From assembly GCF_005796185.1 (NCBI RefSeq), contig NZ_VAHM01000012.1:1-64000 (forward strand): a stretch of DNA of 64,000 nucleotides. Reading direction: 5' to 3'. The notes under the pieces were generated by a model. It saw only the letters and a program-made list of their open reading frames with translations, was not told where the DNA came from and did no database searches. A program made the translations under genes and the position numbers. Shown one piece after another: positions 63,410-64,000 of this stretch (within the stretch, counting starts at the first letter, position 1; each line of letters opens with the position of its first letter). The stretch is from Pseudarthrobacter sp. NamB4 (GTDB lineage: Bacteria; Actinomycetota; Actinomycetes; Actinomycetales; Micrococcaceae).

Positions 63410-63425
63410 GTTACTCGTGAGTAAC
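63410..63425. promoter_or_regulatory. Operator-like palindrome before the thiolase-fadB operon
   Basis: GTTACTC-GT-GAGTAAC, perfect 7-bp arms with a 2-base spacer, 79-94 bases upstream of the thiolase start. Size and symmetry fit a TetR-family site; fatty-acid-degradation genes are often controlled by such regulators. Confidence 0.55.
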
Positions 63426-63456
63426 TTAGCCCGCAAGGCCCCGGATGGAAGGGGCC

Positions 63457-63556
63457 CTCTCTCACTTAATGCCTATTTTTGGCCGACGCTCTCTCACTCT
63501 CGTCAAGAAAGTGAAAGAGCGTTGCCAATATTTGCGCGTCAATGGAGAGAGCGTTT
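63457..63556. repeat. Cluster of four GCTCTCTCAC-type repeats
   Basis: Copies of one core: CTCTCTCACTT (63457-63467), ACGCTCTCTCACT (63486-63498), its inverse AGTGAAAGAGCGT (63510-63522, one mismatch) and GGAGAGAGCGTT (63544-63555). The middle two can form a 13-bp hairpin. The cluster is AT-richer than its surroundings, with a TATTTTT run at 63474-63480. It lies between ribonuclease D and thiolase genes and is otherwise without coding sequence. Confidence 0.7.
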
Positions 63557-63593
63557 GCGATTCGGTCTGGCAGCCCGTCGCCACCAGCGGGAC

Positions 63594-64000
63594 CTACTGG
63601 CCGGCTGCCGCTGCGTCCTGCTTGGGTTCCTTGGCGGGCAGCGGCTGCGGATTCAGGAACGCCTCGGTGATGAGGGGAGCCGCCAACTCCACCTGCCACT
63701 CGCGTGCTCCCAAAGCGCGCAGTTCGGCGGCAACTGAGGCTTCGGTGATCTCCGACGGCGGCCGCCACGCCACCCGGCGGAGGTAATCCGGGGTCAGCAG
63801 GTTCTCCAGCGGCAGGCTCAACGCGTCGGCCTTTGCCTGCAGGAGGGGCCGGGCCGTGGCCAGCCGTGCGGCGGCCTCCGGGTCGCGGTCGGCCCAGACG
63901 CGGGGCGGGGGCGGCGCGTTGGTGGGCAGGTGCAGCGGGGGGAGGTCCTCCAGATCCCGGGCCGCTGCAATGCAGCGCAGCCAGCGGGGTGCTTCACGTT
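63594..64000 (-). CDS. rnd: Ribonuclease D C-terminal part (5' end outside window)
   Basis: About 135 residues of the C-terminus are visible. The frame runs REAPRWLRCIAAARDLEDLP, then PPPPRVWADRDPEAAARL, SLPLENLLTPDYLRRVAWRPP, ending KEPKQDAAAAGQ. This is the HRDC/C-terminal part of actinobacterial ribonuclease D, a 3'-5' exoribonuclease in RNA processing; the DEDD nuclease domain lies beyond the right edge. In M. tuberculosis the homologous gene (Rv2681) lies next to dxs1, so the neighbourhood is shared although several genes now separate them. Confidence 0.85.
   Translation of the reverse strand, partial: REAPRWLRCIAAARDLEDLPPLHLPTNAPPPPRVWADRDPEAAARLATARPLLQAKADALSLPLENLLTPDYLRRVAWRPPSEITEASVAAELRALGAREWQVELAAPLITEAFLNPQPLPAKEPKQDAAAAGQ

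Noticed and set aside
63486-63522. Intrinsic terminator after ribonuclease D
   Set aside because: The hairpin is convincing, but no T tract follows it on the minus strand; better explained as part of the repeat cluster.
1-64000. CRISPR array, tRNA, prophage, insertion sequence or integrase
   Set aside because: No spaced direct repeats, cloverleaf sequences, transposase or integrase motifs were seen; gene content is core-chromosome throughout.

Overview
The window is a 64 kb stretch of ordinary chromosome from a high-GC actinobacterium, most likely Micrococcaceae (Arthrobacter/Pseudarthrobacter type). That placement rests on base composition, frequent GTG/TTG starts, leaderless-type promoters, and actinobacterial marker genes (SepH, DUF3093/DUF3710/DUF3159/DUF4193/DUF4192/DUF5998/DUF7455, fused CydDC). 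Gene order is recognisably related to two Mycobacterium tuberculosis neighbourhoods recalled from knowledge: lipB / TIGR01777 / dlaT / pepB (Rv2213-Rv2217) and dxs / TRAM methyltransferase / APC permease / ceoBC / DUF3159 / OB / DUF3710 / dut / DUF3093 / DUF4193 / sigA (Rv2682c-Rv2703). I see no tRNA, rRNA, CRISPR, insertion sequence, phage or integrase. No gap between genes exceeds 300 bases; the longest (about 255-275 b, at 11381-11639, 13167-13424, 17188-17460, 19225-19480, 22998-23259, 63332-63593) are discussed in the features and findings.

Layout. 1-3.4 kb: lipB (cut by the left edge), a membrane-anchored degenerate Ser/Thr kinase, and a TIGR01777 epimerase. 3.5-8 kb: a giant tricorn-type protease, an OsmC protein and a small 4-TM membrane protein. 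8.1-13.2 kb, all minus strand: pepA, lpdA and sucB (2-oxoacid dehydrogenase E3 and E2); LipB supplies the octanoyl groups from which the lipoyl cofactors of such E2 domains are made. 13.4-19.2 kb: PAC2 protein, MFS transporter, DUF4192 protein, the primary sigma factor sigA and a small zinc-ribbon protein. 19.5-32.6 kb: topoisomerase IV genes parE and parC flank a respiratory block, in which a BlaI-type repressor and an M56 membrane metallopeptidase diverge from cydA-cydB-cydDC (cytochrome bd oxidase and its exporter). 32.7-38.2 kb: a GNAT/acyl-CoA-ligase fusion, DUF5998, a phosphodiesterase and thymidine kinase. 38.2-43.2 kb: sepH and the conserved small-protein block with dut. 43.2-48.1 kb: two TrkA-type K+ channel regulators divergent from an APC permease and a TRAM methyltransferase. 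48.3-56.4 kb: acnA, then a tight run of dxs, DUF402, an unknown protein, aldo/keto reductase and nucleoside hydrolase. 56.6-59.9 kb: an ECF transporter (S, T and double-ATPase A). 59.9-64 kb: a two-gene beta-oxidation operon and the 3' end of ribonuclease D.

Most interesting signals. Three copies of the inverted repeat TTCTAC-N5-GTAGAA lie between the blaI-like gene and cydA, and a fourth, near-identical copy sits about 15 kb away over the promoter of the 4-TM membrane protein. This suggests a BlaI/M56-controlled respiratory regulon. Other points are a recurring TANNNT box 6 nt before start codons (leaderless transcripts), an ECF ATPase whose second half has lost its ABC signature, a structured leader in front of the ECF operon beside a nucleoside hydrolase gene, an aconitase with a grafted ETFPASD motif, and a degenerate GCTCTCTCAC repeat cluster upstream of the thiolase gene.
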